From CALINF01 sp039980455 (GTDB lineage Bacteria; Pseudomonadota; Gammaproteobacteria; Pseudomonadales; Halieaceae): a DNA stretch of 64,000 nucleotides. The stretch is taken from NCBI GenBank assembly GCA_039980455.1, contig JBDXCG010000004.1:868001-932000 (forward strand), in the 5' to 3' direction. Positions within the stretch are counted from its first letter, which is position 1, and each line of letters starts with the position of its first letter. Positions 43,007 to 52,601 of the stretch are shown here, piece after piece. The notes below the pieces were generated by a model. That model was not told the origin of the DNA and ran no database searches. It worked only from the letters and a program-made list of their open reading frames with translations. Position numbers and translations under genes: made by a program.

Positions 43007-43863
43007 AGTATCTGTAACCTCACCAGTAGCGGATTGTGATCGGATGAAGACACAGGAACGACCCGGGCCGATTGGGTGGTGATACCGCGAACATACATAT
43101 GATCCAGCGCCTTGCCGAATGCTGTGGTGCGTAGGTCGGGATCGAAACTCACGGGCTCCAGTTGGTGTTTCTGCATGAAGTCGTCCACCAACGTTTGTCT
43201 GGACCGGCTCCAGGTGTTGAGATCACCAGCCACGATAATAGGCCCTTTGTGGCGTTCGAGCAGCGCACTGATGGCGTGAATCTGTTCTCTGAAGTTGTCT
43301 AACCCCACGGTGAAGTTTACCGCGTGCATATTAATCGTTAGCAGCCGATCGTCGCGCCCGGCCAATGGGTACTCGGTAATGTTGGTCGCCTTGGGCGTGC
43401 CGAGCCAGGGTTCCCAGGCGGTGAGATTACAGGCAAGGCTGGGGTACCCGGTGCTAAGCGTCATCACCCCTGTTTCTGAGCTGTCAGTTGTATAGCCTGC
43501 GGCAAAGGCCTGATACAACGGCATTGGCAGCGTTTGCGCGATGGGTGCTTGCAGCGAGGCTTCCTGAATGAACGCGAGCTGGATGTGCTCCCCCAGTTCG
43601 CTCAGGTCGATATCCCAACCCTCGTTACTGGCCTTCTGTATATTCCATGACAATACCTTTAGCTCAAGGCCGAGCACCGACTCCTCGTTTGTTGATATCT
43701 GACCAAGAGAGTCTGCACATTGCCTGGCCTCAAGCGAGGAGGCAGACGCGAAAGATATCGCCAACACTGCGTATAGCAGGATGCAGAATCGGCCCACGCG
43801 AGCTGTGATTTTAAATAACTTCAACATAATCAAAAGGATAGGTGTGTCTAGGTAAGACAACAT
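43003..43863 (-). CDS. Endonuclease/exonuclease/phosphatase-fold protein, exported
   Basis: 286 residues; an ATG at 43827 could also be the start. A hydrophobic segment with AISFASASSLEA suggests export. EEP catalytic elements are in order: SWNIQKA, FIQEAS, MHAVNF, GDLNTWSR, LDHMYVRG and SSDHNPLLV. Substrates of this fold include DNA, phosphoinositides and sphingomyelin; none can be chosen here. It is coupled to the DUF5329 gene downstream. Confidence 0.85.
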   Translation of the reverse strand: MLSYLDTPILLIMLKLFKITARVGRFCILLYAVLAISFASASSLEARQCADSLGQISTNEESVLGLELKVLSWNIQKASNEGWDIDLSELGEHIQLAFIQEASLQAPIAQTLPMPLYQAFAAGYTTDSSETGVMTLSTGYPSLACNLTAWEPWLGTPKATNITEYPLAGRDDRLLTINMHAVNFTVGLDNFREQIHAISALLERHKGPIIVAGDLNTWSRSRQTLVDDFMQKHQLEPVSFDPDLRTTAFGKALDHMYVRGITTQSARVVPVSSSDHNPLLVRLQIL

Positions 43864-43959
43864 AAATAGCCGTCAGTTTCATCAGTATATCGCAATTGAT
43901 GGTTTTTTAGCCAGTGTGGCTGGCAAGGCCGTGGCGCGCGAGTGCGCTATAAAAAAGCG

Positions 43960-45306
43960 TTATAGGCGCTCGAGATAGGACTGGTATTCCAGCGCAGTGA
44001 CCCGCCGGCGGAACTCCTCTACCTCCTGTTGTTTGGTCAGCGTAAAGATACGCTGCAGTTCACCGCCGAGTGCTGCGCGAATGAACTCCGATTCAGAAAA
44101 TCGGTTGAGGGCATCGTGCATGTAAACCGGTAGAGGCGTTTTTTCCTGTGCGTAGCCGTCACCACTGATGGGCTTACTGGGCTTTAGCTCGTTTTCAATA
44201 CCATCGAGCATGGAGGCAAGTAGCACTGCGAACAGCAAATAAGGATTGGCATCGGCACCTGAGACGCGGTGCTCCAGCCGTCTTGCGGCGTGATTGCCGG
44301 CGGGCACGCGAACGGCCACTGTGCGGTTTTCGTAACCCCAGCTGGGTGAGGTAGGTGCGTGAGACCCTTTCTGGAAGCGGCGATAGGCGTTGTAGGTCGG
44401 CGCAAAAATGGCGACCGAATCTGCCATATGGTTCAGGCAGCCCGCGATGGCGTGATGCAGCAGCGGCGTACCGCGCTCAGTACCATCGTCGAAGATGTTG
44501 TTGCCTTGTTCATCCAGTACCGAGCAATGCACGTGCATACCATTGCCCGCTTCATCTTCGAACGGCTTGGGCATAAAACTTGCGATCAGTCCGTACTTGG
44601 ACGCGATCCCTTTGATGAGGCGCTTCATCATCATGATCTGTTTTGCCGCCAGTACGGGGCTATCGACGTGGTGCATGTTAATTTCGTATTGAGACGGAGC
44701 GGATTCCTTTACAACCCCATCAAAAGGTAAGTCTTGAATCTCGCAGGCGATGCGCAAGTCTTCCATCATTTCCTGGTGCTGATTGAGGACATCCAGGGCG
44801 TACATATTGCCGCCCACGGGTGAGCCTCCAACAGGCGAGGGACAGGTGTGGAGAGGCAGCGATGCTTCATCCCATGTAACCAGGCTGAACTCGAGCTCGG
44901 CGGCAACCACGGGTGTCCATCCAGCCTCTTGAAAGCGCGAGACGACCTGTTTTAGTACGTGCCGCGGATCGCCCATATAGGGTGTTCCGTCGCCGTCGAA
45001 CATGGAGAGCATGATCTGGCCGTGCTGCGCGTTGGGAGACCAGGGGGTAGGTAGAAGTGAGCCCTCCACAGGTCTGCAGATGCCGTCAGCATCTCCAGAG
45101 GCGAAGACCAACTCTTCCACATCACGGCCCCAAATATCGAGACTGAGTGCGGTTTTGGGCAGTTTTAGCTCGCCATCGTAGATCTTGCCCAGCTTGTGGC
45201 GGGGCAGCCATTTACCACGCATGATGCCATTGCAGTCGGGCAATAGGGCTTCAATGGTGGTGATCTCGGGGTGAGCTCTGAGGAACCAGTCCGCTTCTTG
45301 GGACAT
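43960..45306 (-). CDS. Glutamine synthetase family, probable gamma-glutamylputrescine synthetase (PuuA-like)
   Basis: 448 residues from the ATG at 45306; ten extra codons upstream are less likely. ATP-site and ligand segments are VVAAELEFSL, KESAPSQYEINMHH, GNGMHVHCSV and NRTVAVRVP. The adenylylation tyrosine loop of GlnA is absent. Such enzymes glutamylate polyamines for catabolism. No aminobutyrate-branch genes are near, but a LuxR regulator precedes it by 93 bp on the same strand. Confidence 0.85.
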   Translation of the reverse strand: MSQEADWFLRAHPEITTIEALLPDCNGIMRGKWLPRHKLGKIYDGELKLPKTALSLDIWGRDVEELVFASGDADGICRPVEGSLLPTPWSPNAQHGQIMLSMFDGDGTPYMGDPRHVLKQVVSRFQEAGWTPVVAAELEFSLVTWDEASLPLHTCPSPVGGSPVGGNMYALDVLNQHQEMMEDLRIACEIQDLPFDGVVKESAPSQYEINMHHVDSPVLAAKQIMMMKRLIKGIASKYGLIASFMPKPFEDEAGNGMHVHCSVLDEQGNNIFDDGTERGTPLLHHAIAGCLNHMADSVAIFAPTYNAYRRFQKGSHAPTSPSWGYENRTVAVRVPAGNHAARRLEHRVSGADANPYLLFAVLLASMLDGIENELKPSKPISGDGYAQEKTPLPVYMHDALNRFSESEFIRAALGGELQRIFTLTKQQEVEEFRRRVTALEYQSYLERL

Positions 45307-45399
45307 GTTGCACCGTGCGCATTTCGGTAAGCGCATACTATCGTTGTTAACCGGCGTTTACTCAATGCCCCAACTAGGGCAGCTTGGGCGCCAACTTAT

Positions 45400-46245
45400 C
45401 TAGCGGGGCGACATATAAATAGTCAGTGGGTCGTCACCCGCAGCTTCGCCAATGCACGACATGGAATTGATGAACAGTGAGAACAGATCAGTTTGTGAGC
45501 TTACATCCAGCTTCCGGTAGATGCTCTTGCGATGTCGCCTGACGGTTTCCAGGGCAATATTCAATCGCTCCGCCGAAATATCCGTGCCATAGCCTCGCAG
45601 CATGAGTTCCATCACATCTTTTTCGCGCGGTGAAAGTATAGATTGGCCGAAGGTTTTGAAAGCCACATCAATCTGGTGGTCTATGCCCGGTTGAATCAGG
45701 TGGGTGGCCGCAAAATCGTCATGCGAGCTGTGTGACTTCAGCAATTCCGACACAGGCTCTGCCAGCAAATACAGCGATTCGTACTCCTCTTCTGAAAACT
45801 CCCGATGCTTCGGCAAGCGCATCATGCTCAGGTTTATGACGCTGCCGGAGCCTAGACGGGAGAGGTAGACCGCCTCATCGACTGTGCCGGTATCCGAGTA
45901 GTAGCTGTGATAGTAATCGGACTGCTCCAGCTTACCTGCTGTAACTCGCGACAATCGATATATTTTCGATTTGGGCTGGTTCATAGACGCCTGATAGAAC
46001 GGATCCTCCCGATAAGGGCCGTCCAGATACTGGTCAATTTGGGAGGCAACCGCTGCTGGCGGTATCTCGTGATAGAGCACCTGCGGTGGCAGGTCGCGGT
46101 GATAAAGCCAAATCTGAGGATAGTCGATAGTTACCTGACCGCGCACTGCCTCAATCAAAGCCGGGAAGAACTCTTCCGTGCCCAAGGCAGCAATTGCTCG
46201 GGAAATGTCGCGATTCCATTGGCTGAGTTGTTGTATATCGGTCAT
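45400..46245 (-). CDS. LuxR-family regulator upstream of PuuA-like gene
   Basis: 281 residues. The C-terminal HTH is LSPREKDVMELMLRGYGTDI then SAERLNIALETVRRHRKSIYRKL, a complete LuxR domain. The N-terminal ~180 residues form an unrecognised sensory region with tyrosine-rich SDYYHSYYSDTG. No receiver Asp site is evident, so it probably binds a ligand rather than accepting phosphate. Position suggests control of polyamine use. Confidence 0.85.
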   Translation of the reverse strand: MTDIQQLSQWNRDISRAIAALGTEEFFPALIEAVRGQVTIDYPQIWLYHRDLPPQVLYHEIPPAAVASQIDQYLDGPYREDPFYQASMNQPKSKIYRLSRVTAGKLEQSDYYHSYYSDTGTVDEAVYLSRLGSGSVINLSMMRLPKHREFSEEEYESLYLLAEPVSELLKSHSSHDDFAATHLIQPGIDHQIDVAFKTFGQSILSPREKDVMELMLRGYGTDISAERLNIALETVRRHRKSIYRKLDVSSQTDLFSLFINSMSCIGEAAGDDPLTIYMSPR

Positions 46246-46340
46246 GCGTTATCGCTGCGCTGCCGTTAGTCCTTTGCACTGAGTGTGGGCAGGGGGTGGC
46301 ATGATGTCAACGGCTCTGCAGCGAATTGAGCGTGTCGAAT

Positions 46341-46937
46341 TTAGTCAGCCCAATCTAGCGGTTGCGTGCGCCATCGGGTGCTCCATGCGCGGTAGACCTT
46401 GTCGCTGTAAACCCGGCGGCCTGAGCTGCCATTGTAGGCTGCCAAGGCCTTATGTAGATTGCCCTTCTCGCGACGCAGGTAGAACTGCAGGATGCTGCAG
46501 CCATATCGGAAGTTAGTGAGATTATCGGTCAGGTTGTCGTCGCTGCGGCCAATTTCATTCTTCCAAAATGGCATCACCTGCATCATACCCTGCGCCCCAA
46601 CTCGGGAAATCGCAAAGCGATTGAAGTGGCTTTCTACCTCGATAACCGACAGCACCAGTTCTGGTGGCAATTCGGCGCTCGCTGCCGCGGCATGAATCTG
46701 GTGTAGTAGCTCAAGACGCTCCTCTGGGTCATCGACAAATCGCGCAAGACGGGAGGACATATCCACAAGCCAGACCTCAGCGTCATAGCGATCCTCAAAG
46801 CTATCGGCGTTGTTAATGGCCTCTTCAAGGAACGTTCTGAGCTCCGCTCTCTCGAGTGGATCTGTCGGTTGAGCAGTGACTGCGGCGCTCAGGGCGAGCC
46901 AGAGTATCGCCACCGCCCCCAAGACTACCGAGGGCAC
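46341..46937 (-). CDS. SLT-domain lytic transglycosylase
   Basis: 198 residues with a signal peptide ending TAQ. The Slt catalytic glutamate is E102 in SVIEVESHFN, followed by RVGAQGMMQVMPFW and ALAAYNGSSGRR. The domain is minimal, about 110 residues. It cleaves murein glycans in the periplasm. It follows proS by 56 bp on the same strand, a pairing common in gammaproteobacteria. Confidence 0.92.
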   Translation of the reverse strand: MPSVVLGAVAILWLALSAAVTAQPTDPLERAELRTFLEEAINNADSFEDRYDAEVWLVDMSSRLARFVDDPEERLELLHQIHAAAASAELPPELVLSVIEVESHFNRFAISRVGAQGMMQVMPFWKNEIGRSDDNLTDNLTNFRYGCSILQFYLRREKGNLHKALAAYNGSSGRRVYSDKVYRAWSTRWRTQPLDWAD

Positions 46938-46993
46938 AGGTATAGACTCTCTACTATCAAAGCCATTTCGGTATCAGCCCTGCAAGCACGCCC

Positions 46994-48703
46994 TCAACCA
47001 AGTTTGGCAGTGAGAAAGTTGACGATATCGCCCTGCGGTACGAGTTGCGAGTCGGCATCTGTGCGGCCTTTATACTCAACGTTGCCTTCCTTAAGCGCGC
47101 GATCGCCAATGACAACGCGGTGAGGAATACCTATCAGTTCCATATCTGCAAACTTCACACCGGGGCGGTCGTTGCGATCATCCAGCAACACCTCGATGCC
47201 GTGATCCAGGCAGGCTTGGTAAAGTGACTCGGCGCACTGCGCAACCTCCGGCGACTTCTGCATATTCAACGGCACGATTGCCAGCTGAAACGGTGCTATC
47301 GAGTCGGGCCATAGAATGCCCTGGTCATCGTGGTTCTGCTCTATGGCAGCGGCCACAATGCGGGTGATACCGATGCCGTAGCAGCCCATTGTCATGGTGA
47401 TGTTTTTACCATTCTCATCCAGTACGCGCGCGTTCATCGCCTCGCTATATTTGGTGCCAAGCTGAAAAATGTGGCCTACCTCAATACCCCGCTTTATCTG
47501 TATGTGGCCTTTGCCGTCGGGAGAGGGGTCGCCCTCTACTACGTCGCGAATATCCTCTATACGAATCTGACCAGTGTCACGTCCCCAGTTCGCGCCAGTG
47601 AAGTGAGTATCGTCCTTGTTCGCGCCACAAACGAAGTCAGCCAGATACGCCGCACTGCGGTCAGCTATTACGTCAATGTCTAAGCCAACTGGGCCCAGAG
47701 AACCAAAGCCCGCCCCGCAGACGGCACGAGCTGCATCCTCATCTGCCATGGTCAGTGGAGAGGCGATGCCGCTCAGTTTCTCAGCCTTTAGCGGGTTGAG
47801 CTGGTGGTCACCGCGCAAAATCAAAGCGACGATTTTGCCTTCTTCCTCAGATTCAACCAGCAGAGTTTTCACGGTGGACTCTATCGGCACCGACAGATGT
47901 TTGACGACGTCATCAATGGTTTTGGCGCCAGGGGTGGCAACTTCCAGCAGTTCGGCAGCGGCTTCAGGTTGGCTACCCGAAGGGGCTATAGCTTCAGCCA
48001 TCTCAACATTCGCCGCGTAATCACTCGCGTCACTGAATGCGATGTCGTCTTCGCCAGAGTTTGCGAGCACATGGAATTCGTGCGATGCACTGCCGCCTAT
48101 ACTGCCGGTGTCGGCTATCACCGGACGAAAATCCAGTCCTAGTCGGGTGAAAATTGAAGAGTACGCGGCGTGCATAACCTCATAAGTAGCGGCTAGTGAC
48201 TCCTGACTACTGTGAAATGAATAGGCGTCTTTCATCACAAACTCACGCGAGCGCATGATGCCAAAACGAGGACGTATTTCATCACGCACTTTAGTTTGAA
48301 TCTGATAGAGATTTAGGGGCAGCTGCTTATAACTTTTAATTTCATCGCGAACCAGGTCCGTGATGACTTCCTCGTGTGTGGGCCCGAGACAAAAGTCTCG
48401 ATCATGACGATCCTGGATGCGCAGCAACTCGGGGCCATACTGTTCCCAGCGCCCCGACTCCTGCCAGAGTTCGGCTGGCTGCATCACGGGCATGCTCACT
48501 TCCTGCCCGCCCGCTTTATCCATTTCTTGCCGCACGATGGCTTCAACTTTTCGCAATACTCTCAGGCCTAGCGGCAGCCAGGTATAGAGCCCTGCAGCGA
48601 GTTTGCGGATCAACCCTGCACGCAGCATTAACTGATGGCTAATCACTTCTGCGTCGGCAGGCGTTTCTTTCTGTGTTGCGATAAGGAAGTTGCTGGTGCG
48701 CAT
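46994..48703 (-). CDS. proS: Prolyl-tRNA synthetase (bacterial type with editing domain)
   Basis: 569 residues. Class II motif 2 lies in VRDEIRPRFGIMRSREF, motif 3 in GCYGIGITRIVAA, and the YbaK-like editing insertion runs from about residue 225 to 400. The C-terminal anticodon domain contains DRNDRPGVKFADMELIGIP. It charges tRNA-Pro and clears Ala-tRNA-Pro. An Slt transglycosylase follows. Confidence 0.97.
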   Translation of the reverse strand: MRTSNFLIATQKETPADAEVISHQLMLRAGLIRKLAAGLYTWLPLGLRVLRKVEAIVRQEMDKAGGQEVSMPVMQPAELWQESGRWEQYGPELLRIQDRHDRDFCLGPTHEEVITDLVRDEIKSYKQLPLNLYQIQTKVRDEIRPRFGIMRSREFVMKDAYSFHSSQESLAATYEVMHAAYSSIFTRLGLDFRPVIADTGSIGGSASHEFHVLANSGEDDIAFSDASDYAANVEMAEAIAPSGSQPEAAAELLEVATPGAKTIDDVVKHLSVPIESTVKTLLVESEEEGKIVALILRGDHQLNPLKAEKLSGIASPLTMADEDAARAVCGAGFGSLGPVGLDIDVIADRSAAYLADFVCGANKDDTHFTGANWGRDTGQIRIEDIRDVVEGDPSPDGKGHIQIKRGIEVGHIFQLGTKYSEAMNARVLDENGKNITMTMGCYGIGITRIVAAAIEQNHDDQGILWPDSIAPFQLAIVPLNMQKSPEVAQCAESLYQACLDHGIEVLLDDRNDRPGVKFADMELIGIPHRVVIGDRALKEGNVEYKGRTDADSQLVPQGDIVNFLTAKLG

Positions 48704-49025
48704 TTACGGTGTCGCTCGATGAGTCCAAAACAGGTGGGATAGTTTACGTGGCAAGTGAGTGGGGGTACAGCTAACAAACTGCAAGAGCGTGTCTGCGCGC
48801 AACGTTTTTTGGCTCAGCATCAAGTTGGCGGTCTCGATAGAGCTGCGAGACTGTAAAAATAGGCATTTTTTTCGTTTCGAGGTGCAAAAACACTTGTATT
48901 ACAGTGTTTCATGGATTATACATTGCACTGAGGCTTGCGGCAGCGTGATTTCAGCGGTTAGGGGAAGCGGGCGGTGCGGGTTGAGTGGATGTATTTTTAC
49001 ATAACGAAGGAAGGTTGAAACTAAA
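48704..49025. other. Divergent control region between proS and HU-like gene
   Basis: 322 bp with no gene. For the plus strand, TTGTAT (48894-48899) and TATACA (48917-48922) are 17 bp apart and form a reasonable promoter. An inverted repeat AACACT (48889-48894) / AGTGTT (48903-48908) overlaps the -35 and could be an operator. The proS promoter must lie at the other end; none was clear. Confidence 0.45.
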
Positions 49026-49463
49026 ATGGCGACCAAAAAAGCAGCTAAGAAAAAAGCTCCAGCCAAGAAGAAGGTAGCAGCTAAGAAGGCACCTGCTAAG
49101 AAGAAAGCAGCGGCTAAAAAAGCAGCTCCCGTCAAGAAGGCGGCCCCGGCTATTAAAGCCAAAATGACCAAGAGCCAGATCGTGGCAGGCATTGCGGAAA
49201 ATACGGGCCTGACCAAGAAGCAGGTGGTTTCTGTTATGGACGAGATGGATACTCTTATTGAGCGCAGCATCAAGAAGCGTTCAGTTGGTGAGTTTACTAT
49301 CCCGGGCATGATGAAAATCACTACAGTGAAGAAGCCCGCTCGCAAGGCGCGCAAGGGTATCAACCCCTTTACTGGTGAAGAAACTGTCTTTAAGGCCAAG
49401 CCAGCCAGCGTTGCTGTGAAGGTGCGTCCTTTGAAGAAGATGAAGGAATTCGCTACCTCCTAG
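49026..49463 (+). CDS. HU-family DNA-binding protein with histone-H1-like N-terminal tail
   Basis: 145 residues. Residues 1-45 are a Lys/Ala/Pro tail built from repeats such as KKAPAKKK and AAKKA, like eukaryotic H1 and the Pseudomonas AlgP tail. From MTKSQIVAGIAENTGLTKKQV to the end it follows the HU/IHF fold, with GEFTIPGMMKI and KARKGINPFTGEE as the DNA-binding arm. It should bind DNA with little specificity in the nucleoid. It is monocistronic with its own terminator. Confidence 0.88.
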   Translation: MATKKAAKKKAPAKKKVAAKKAPAKKKAAAKKAAPVKKAAPAIKAKMTKSQIVAGIAENTGLTKKQVVSVMDEMDTLIERSIKKRSVGEFTIPGMMKITTVKKPARKARKGINPFTGEETVFKAKPASVAVKVRPLKKMKEFATS

Positions 49464-49473
49464 CGGCTTTCTT

Positions 49474-49514
49474 TGGCTCCGCTCGCAGCTGTGGGCGGAG
49501 TCAATCAATTTTTT
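49474..49514 (+). terminator. Intrinsic terminator after HU-like gene
   Basis: Stem CTCCGC (49477-49482) with GCGGAG (49495-49500), extended by a G-T pair, followed within ten bases by a run of six T. It lies about 15 bp past the stop. Confidence 0.65.
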
Positions 49515-49661
49515 CGCTCAGCACGTTGCGGTGCAGGGCATTGCTACCCCCAAAATTCTAGTTCACCTCAGCAACTTGGCCTACGTGGTTGCTTAAGGTA
49601 AAATCCGCGCCTCGAAAAATCTTCTCACCCTGATGTGCAGGTCGTGATGAGTTGAGGTCCC

Positions 49662-49934
49662 ATGCCTATTTATGAATATCAATGTCAGGATTGCGGCGAG
49701 TCGCTGGAAGTCCTGCAGAAGATTAGTGATGCACCAGCTACAGATTGCCCCGCTTGCGGGAAGCCGACACTGAAGAAGAAAGTATCTGCGGCAGCCTTTA
49801 GGCTGAAAGGTGGTGGCTGGTATGAAACTGATTTTAAAACCGGTAACAAGAAAAACTTAGCTGGCGACAAAGGTAGCAAAAGCGGTAAATCCGATACTGC
49901 TGCCAAGAGTTCAGATACCAAAACCAAGGCCTGA
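49662..49934 (+). CDS. FmdB-family zinc-ribbon protein
   Basis: 90 residues. MPIYEYQCQDCGESLEVLQK carries C8 and C11 and the second pair is C29 and C32 in CPACGKP, forming one zinc ribbon. The C-terminal half is a low-complexity Lys/Ser/Asp tail. It always lies just before aspS in this group; its function is unknown although FmdB-named proteins were first seen as putative regulators. Confidence 0.88.
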   Translation: MPIYEYQCQDCGESLEVLQKISDAPATDCPACGKPTLKKKVSAAAFRLKGGGWYETDFKTGNKKNLAGDKGSKSGKSDTAAKSSDTKTKA

Positions 49935-49977
49935 TAGCCCCTTTGCCAGGGCCGCTCCTAACCTAGAGAAATTAACT

Positions 49978-51762
49978 ATGCGCAGTCATTATTGTGGCGC
50001 CCTGAGTACCGCGAACATCGATGAGACCGTCACGCTATGCGGTTGGGTAGACCGGAGGCGTGATCACGGAGGCGTGATCTTTCTTGATTTGCGTGATCGG
50101 GAAGGCATTGTTCAAGTCGTCTTTGACCCCGATACCGAAGAGCATTTCCAGCGCGCTGACCGTGTGCGTGGCGAGTATGTTCTCAAGGTCACCGGACGTG
50201 TGCGTGCCCGTTCCGAAGCCACTGTCAATCCAGCTATGAAAACCGGCGAGATAGAGGTTCTGGGTAAGGAGTTGGAGATTCTGAACGCTGCGGCTACGCC
50301 GCCTTTCCAGCTCGACGAGCATACGGCGGTAGGTGAGGAAGTGAGACTTCGCTACCGTTACATGGATCTGCGTAGACCTGAGATGCAGGAAAAGCTGATT
50401 CTGCGCTCGCGTATCACTAATGCGGTACGCAACTTTCTCGATGGTGAGGGATTTCTGGACATTGAAACCCCCATTCTGACCAAGGCCACTCCCGAGGGGG
50501 CGAGAGACTACCTGGTGCCTAGCCGCACCCATCCGGGCCAGTTTTTCGCGTTGCCGCAATCACCTCAGCTGTTCAAGCAGTTGCTCATGGTGTCTGGTTT
50601 CGATCGCTATTATCAGATTGCGAAGTGTTTTCGGGATGAAGATCTGCGGGCCGATCGCCAGCCGGAGTTTACTCAGATTGATATCGAGACCGCATTCCTG
50701 GGCGAAGATGCGATTATGGCCATTACCGAGCGTATGATCCGCGGCCTGTTTGAGTCCGTGCTCGACGTTGATTTGGGTGATTTCCCGCATATGCCCTATA
50801 GCGAAGCGATGGAGCGATTTGGTTCTGATAAGCCTGACCTGCGAATACCCCTCGAGTTGGTGTCAGTAGATGATCTGATGCAGCAAGTGGATTTCAAGGT
50901 GTTTCGCGGGCCAGCAGATGATCCGGGCGGTCGCGTGGCGGCGCTCAAGGTGCCGGGCGGTGCCACCATCAGTCGCAAAGAAATCGATGATTACACCAAG
51001 TATATTTCTATCTACGGTGCCCGTGGTCTTGCCTGGATTAAGGTGAACGACCTCGCCGCAGGTGTTGAGGGGCTGCAGTCGCCGATTCTCAAGTTTATGC
51101 CCGACGATATTGTGCAGCAGATGATGACGCGTCTGGAGGCTGCCGATGGCGATATCATTTTCTTCGGCGCTGATCGCGCGCGAGTGGTTAATGAGGCACT
51201 AGGTGCCCTGCGCGTTAAGGTTGCCCATGATGTTGGTTTGGTCAATGAAGGCTGGGCGCCGCTTTGGGTTGTTGACTTCCCCATGTTCGAGGAGGATGGC
51301 AAGGGTGGTTGGACACCGCTCCATCACCCCTTTACAGCCCCTTCCTGCAGTGCTGAGGAACTAGCGGCTAATCCAGGCGGTGCACTATCGCGCGCTTATG
51401 ACATGGTTCTCAATGGCTGTGAATTGGGCGGTGGCAGCATCCGTATACATGAGCGCGATATGCAGGCCACGGTATTCACTATTTTGGGTATTGAAGAAGA
51501 CGAAGCGAGAGAGAAATTTGGCTTTCTGCTGGATGCGTTGCAATACGGCGCGCCGCCGCATGGTGGCCTTGCGTTCGGGTTAGACAGGCTGGTGATGCTG
51601 ATGACCGGTACTCAATCGATTCGCGACGTGATTGCATTCCCCAAGACGCAGAGCGCACATTGCGTGATGACGGACGCGCCGGGTGACGTCAACGCGCAAC
51701 AGTTGAGTGATTTGAATATCAGGCTGCGCCAGACAGTGGAACCGGATACTTCCAACGAGTAG
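49978..51762 (+). CDS. aspS: Aspartyl-tRNA synthetase
   Basis: 594 residues. The OB-fold anticodon domain opens with VTLCGWVDRRRDHGGVIFLD. Class II motifs are FLDIETPILTKATPEG, KCFRDEDLRADRQPEFTQ and GLAFGLDRLVMLM. The bacterial GAD insertion is present. It could be discriminating or non-discriminating; that depends on whether the genome has GatCAB. Confidence 0.98.
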   Translation: MRSHYCGALSTANIDETVTLCGWVDRRRDHGGVIFLDLRDREGIVQVVFDPDTEEHFQRADRVRGEYVLKVTGRVRARSEATVNPAMKTGEIEVLGKELEILNAAATPPFQLDEHTAVGEEVRLRYRYMDLRRPEMQEKLILRSRITNAVRNFLDGEGFLDIETPILTKATPEGARDYLVPSRTHPGQFFALPQSPQLFKQLLMVSGFDRYYQIAKCFRDEDLRADRQPEFTQIDIETAFLGEDAIMAITERMIRGLFESVLDVDLGDFPHMPYSEAMERFGSDKPDLRIPLELVSVDDLMQQVDFKVFRGPADDPGGRVAALKVPGGATISRKEIDDYTKYISIYGARGLAWIKVNDLAAGVEGLQSPILKFMPDDIVQQMMTRLEAADGDIIFFGADRARVVNEALGALRVKVAHDVGLVNEGWAPLWVVDFPMFEEDGKGGWTPLHHPFTAPSCSAEELAANPGGALSRAYDMVLNGCELGGGSIRIHERDMQATVFTILGIEEDEAREKFGFLLDALQYGAPPHGGLAFGLDRLVMLMTGTQSIRDVIAFPKTQSAHCVMTDAPGDVNAQQLSDLNIRLRQTVEPDTSNE

Positions 51763-51810
51763 CGATGGCTGCCCTCCGAAAATGGGGGCTATAGATAGAA
51801 GGAAGACTTT

Positions 51811-52554
51811 ATGGCGGGTCATAGTAAATGGGCCAACATCAAGCATCGCAAAGCAGCGCAGGATGCCAAGCGGGGTAAAGTCTTTACTAAGTTGATCCGC
51901 GAATTGGTGGTTGCAGCAAAGCAGGGCGGCCCTCTGCCCGAAGATAATCCCAGGCTACGCGCAGCGGTTGATAAGGCATTGGGGTCGAACATGACCAGGG
52001 ACACAATCGACCGCGCGATCGCCCGCGGCGCGGGTACCAACGATGCCGACGATATGGAGGAGCTGACCTACGAGGGTTATGCCGCCGGCGGGATTGCTAT
52101 TCTTGTGGAAGCCATGACAGATAATCGCAACCGAACCGTAGCCGAGGTGCGCCATGCGTTTTCCAAGCGCGGTGGCAATCTGGGCACAGATGGCTCAGTG
52201 GCGTATCTGTTTGACCGCAAAGGTCATATTACCTTCGGGCCGGGAGTCGATGAAGATGAGGTCATGGAGGTAGCGCTGGAGGCAGGTGCTGAAGACATCA
52301 TTGCCAATGATGATGGGTCGCTTGAAGTGACGACTGCCTGGGAAGACTTCTCGGCGGTAAAAGAGGCGCTGGAATCGGCAAATCTGATACCCGAAGAAGG
52401 CGAAGTCACCATGATTGCCGCCACAACGGTAGAAGTAGATGCAGGTGGCGCGGAAAAAGTGATGGGCCTTGTGGATGCATTGGAAGACTTGGACGATGTG
52501 CAAAATGTTTATTCCAATGTGGAAATTCCTGAAGACGTACTGGCTGGCCTCTGA
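51811..52554 (+). CDS. yebC: YebC/PmpR-family protein
   Basis: 247 residues beginning MAGHSKWANIKHRKAAQD, with TYEGYAAGGIAILVEAMTDN and the domain order of the family. Members have been described as transcription regulators and, more recently, as translation factors that help proline-rich stretches. It lies 48 bp after aspS and is followed by ruvC. Confidence 0.97.
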   Translation: MAGHSKWANIKHRKAAQDAKRGKVFTKLIRELVVAAKQGGPLPEDNPRLRAAVDKALGSNMTRDTIDRAIARGAGTNDADDMEELTYEGYAAGGIAILVEAMTDNRNRTVAEVRHAFSKRGGNLGTDGSVAYLFDRKGHITFGPGVDEDEVMEVALEAGAEDIIANDDGSLEVTTAWEDFSAVKEALESANLIPEEGEVTMIAATTVEVDAGGAEKVMGLVDALEDLDDVQNVYSNVEIPEDVLAGL

Positions 52555-52566
52555 TTCGGGTCTCTG

Positions 52567-52590
52567 GGTGTGGCTATTTGCGGCCACACC
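52567..52590 (+). terminator. Hairpin between yebC and ruvC
   Basis: Perfect 8-bp stem GGTGTGGC (52567-52574) and GCCACACC (52583-52590) around TATTTGCG, just after the yebC stop. No T-run follows, so it may be a weak terminator or processing stem. Confidence 0.45.
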
Positions 52591-52601
52591 TGTCTACAAT
52601 A

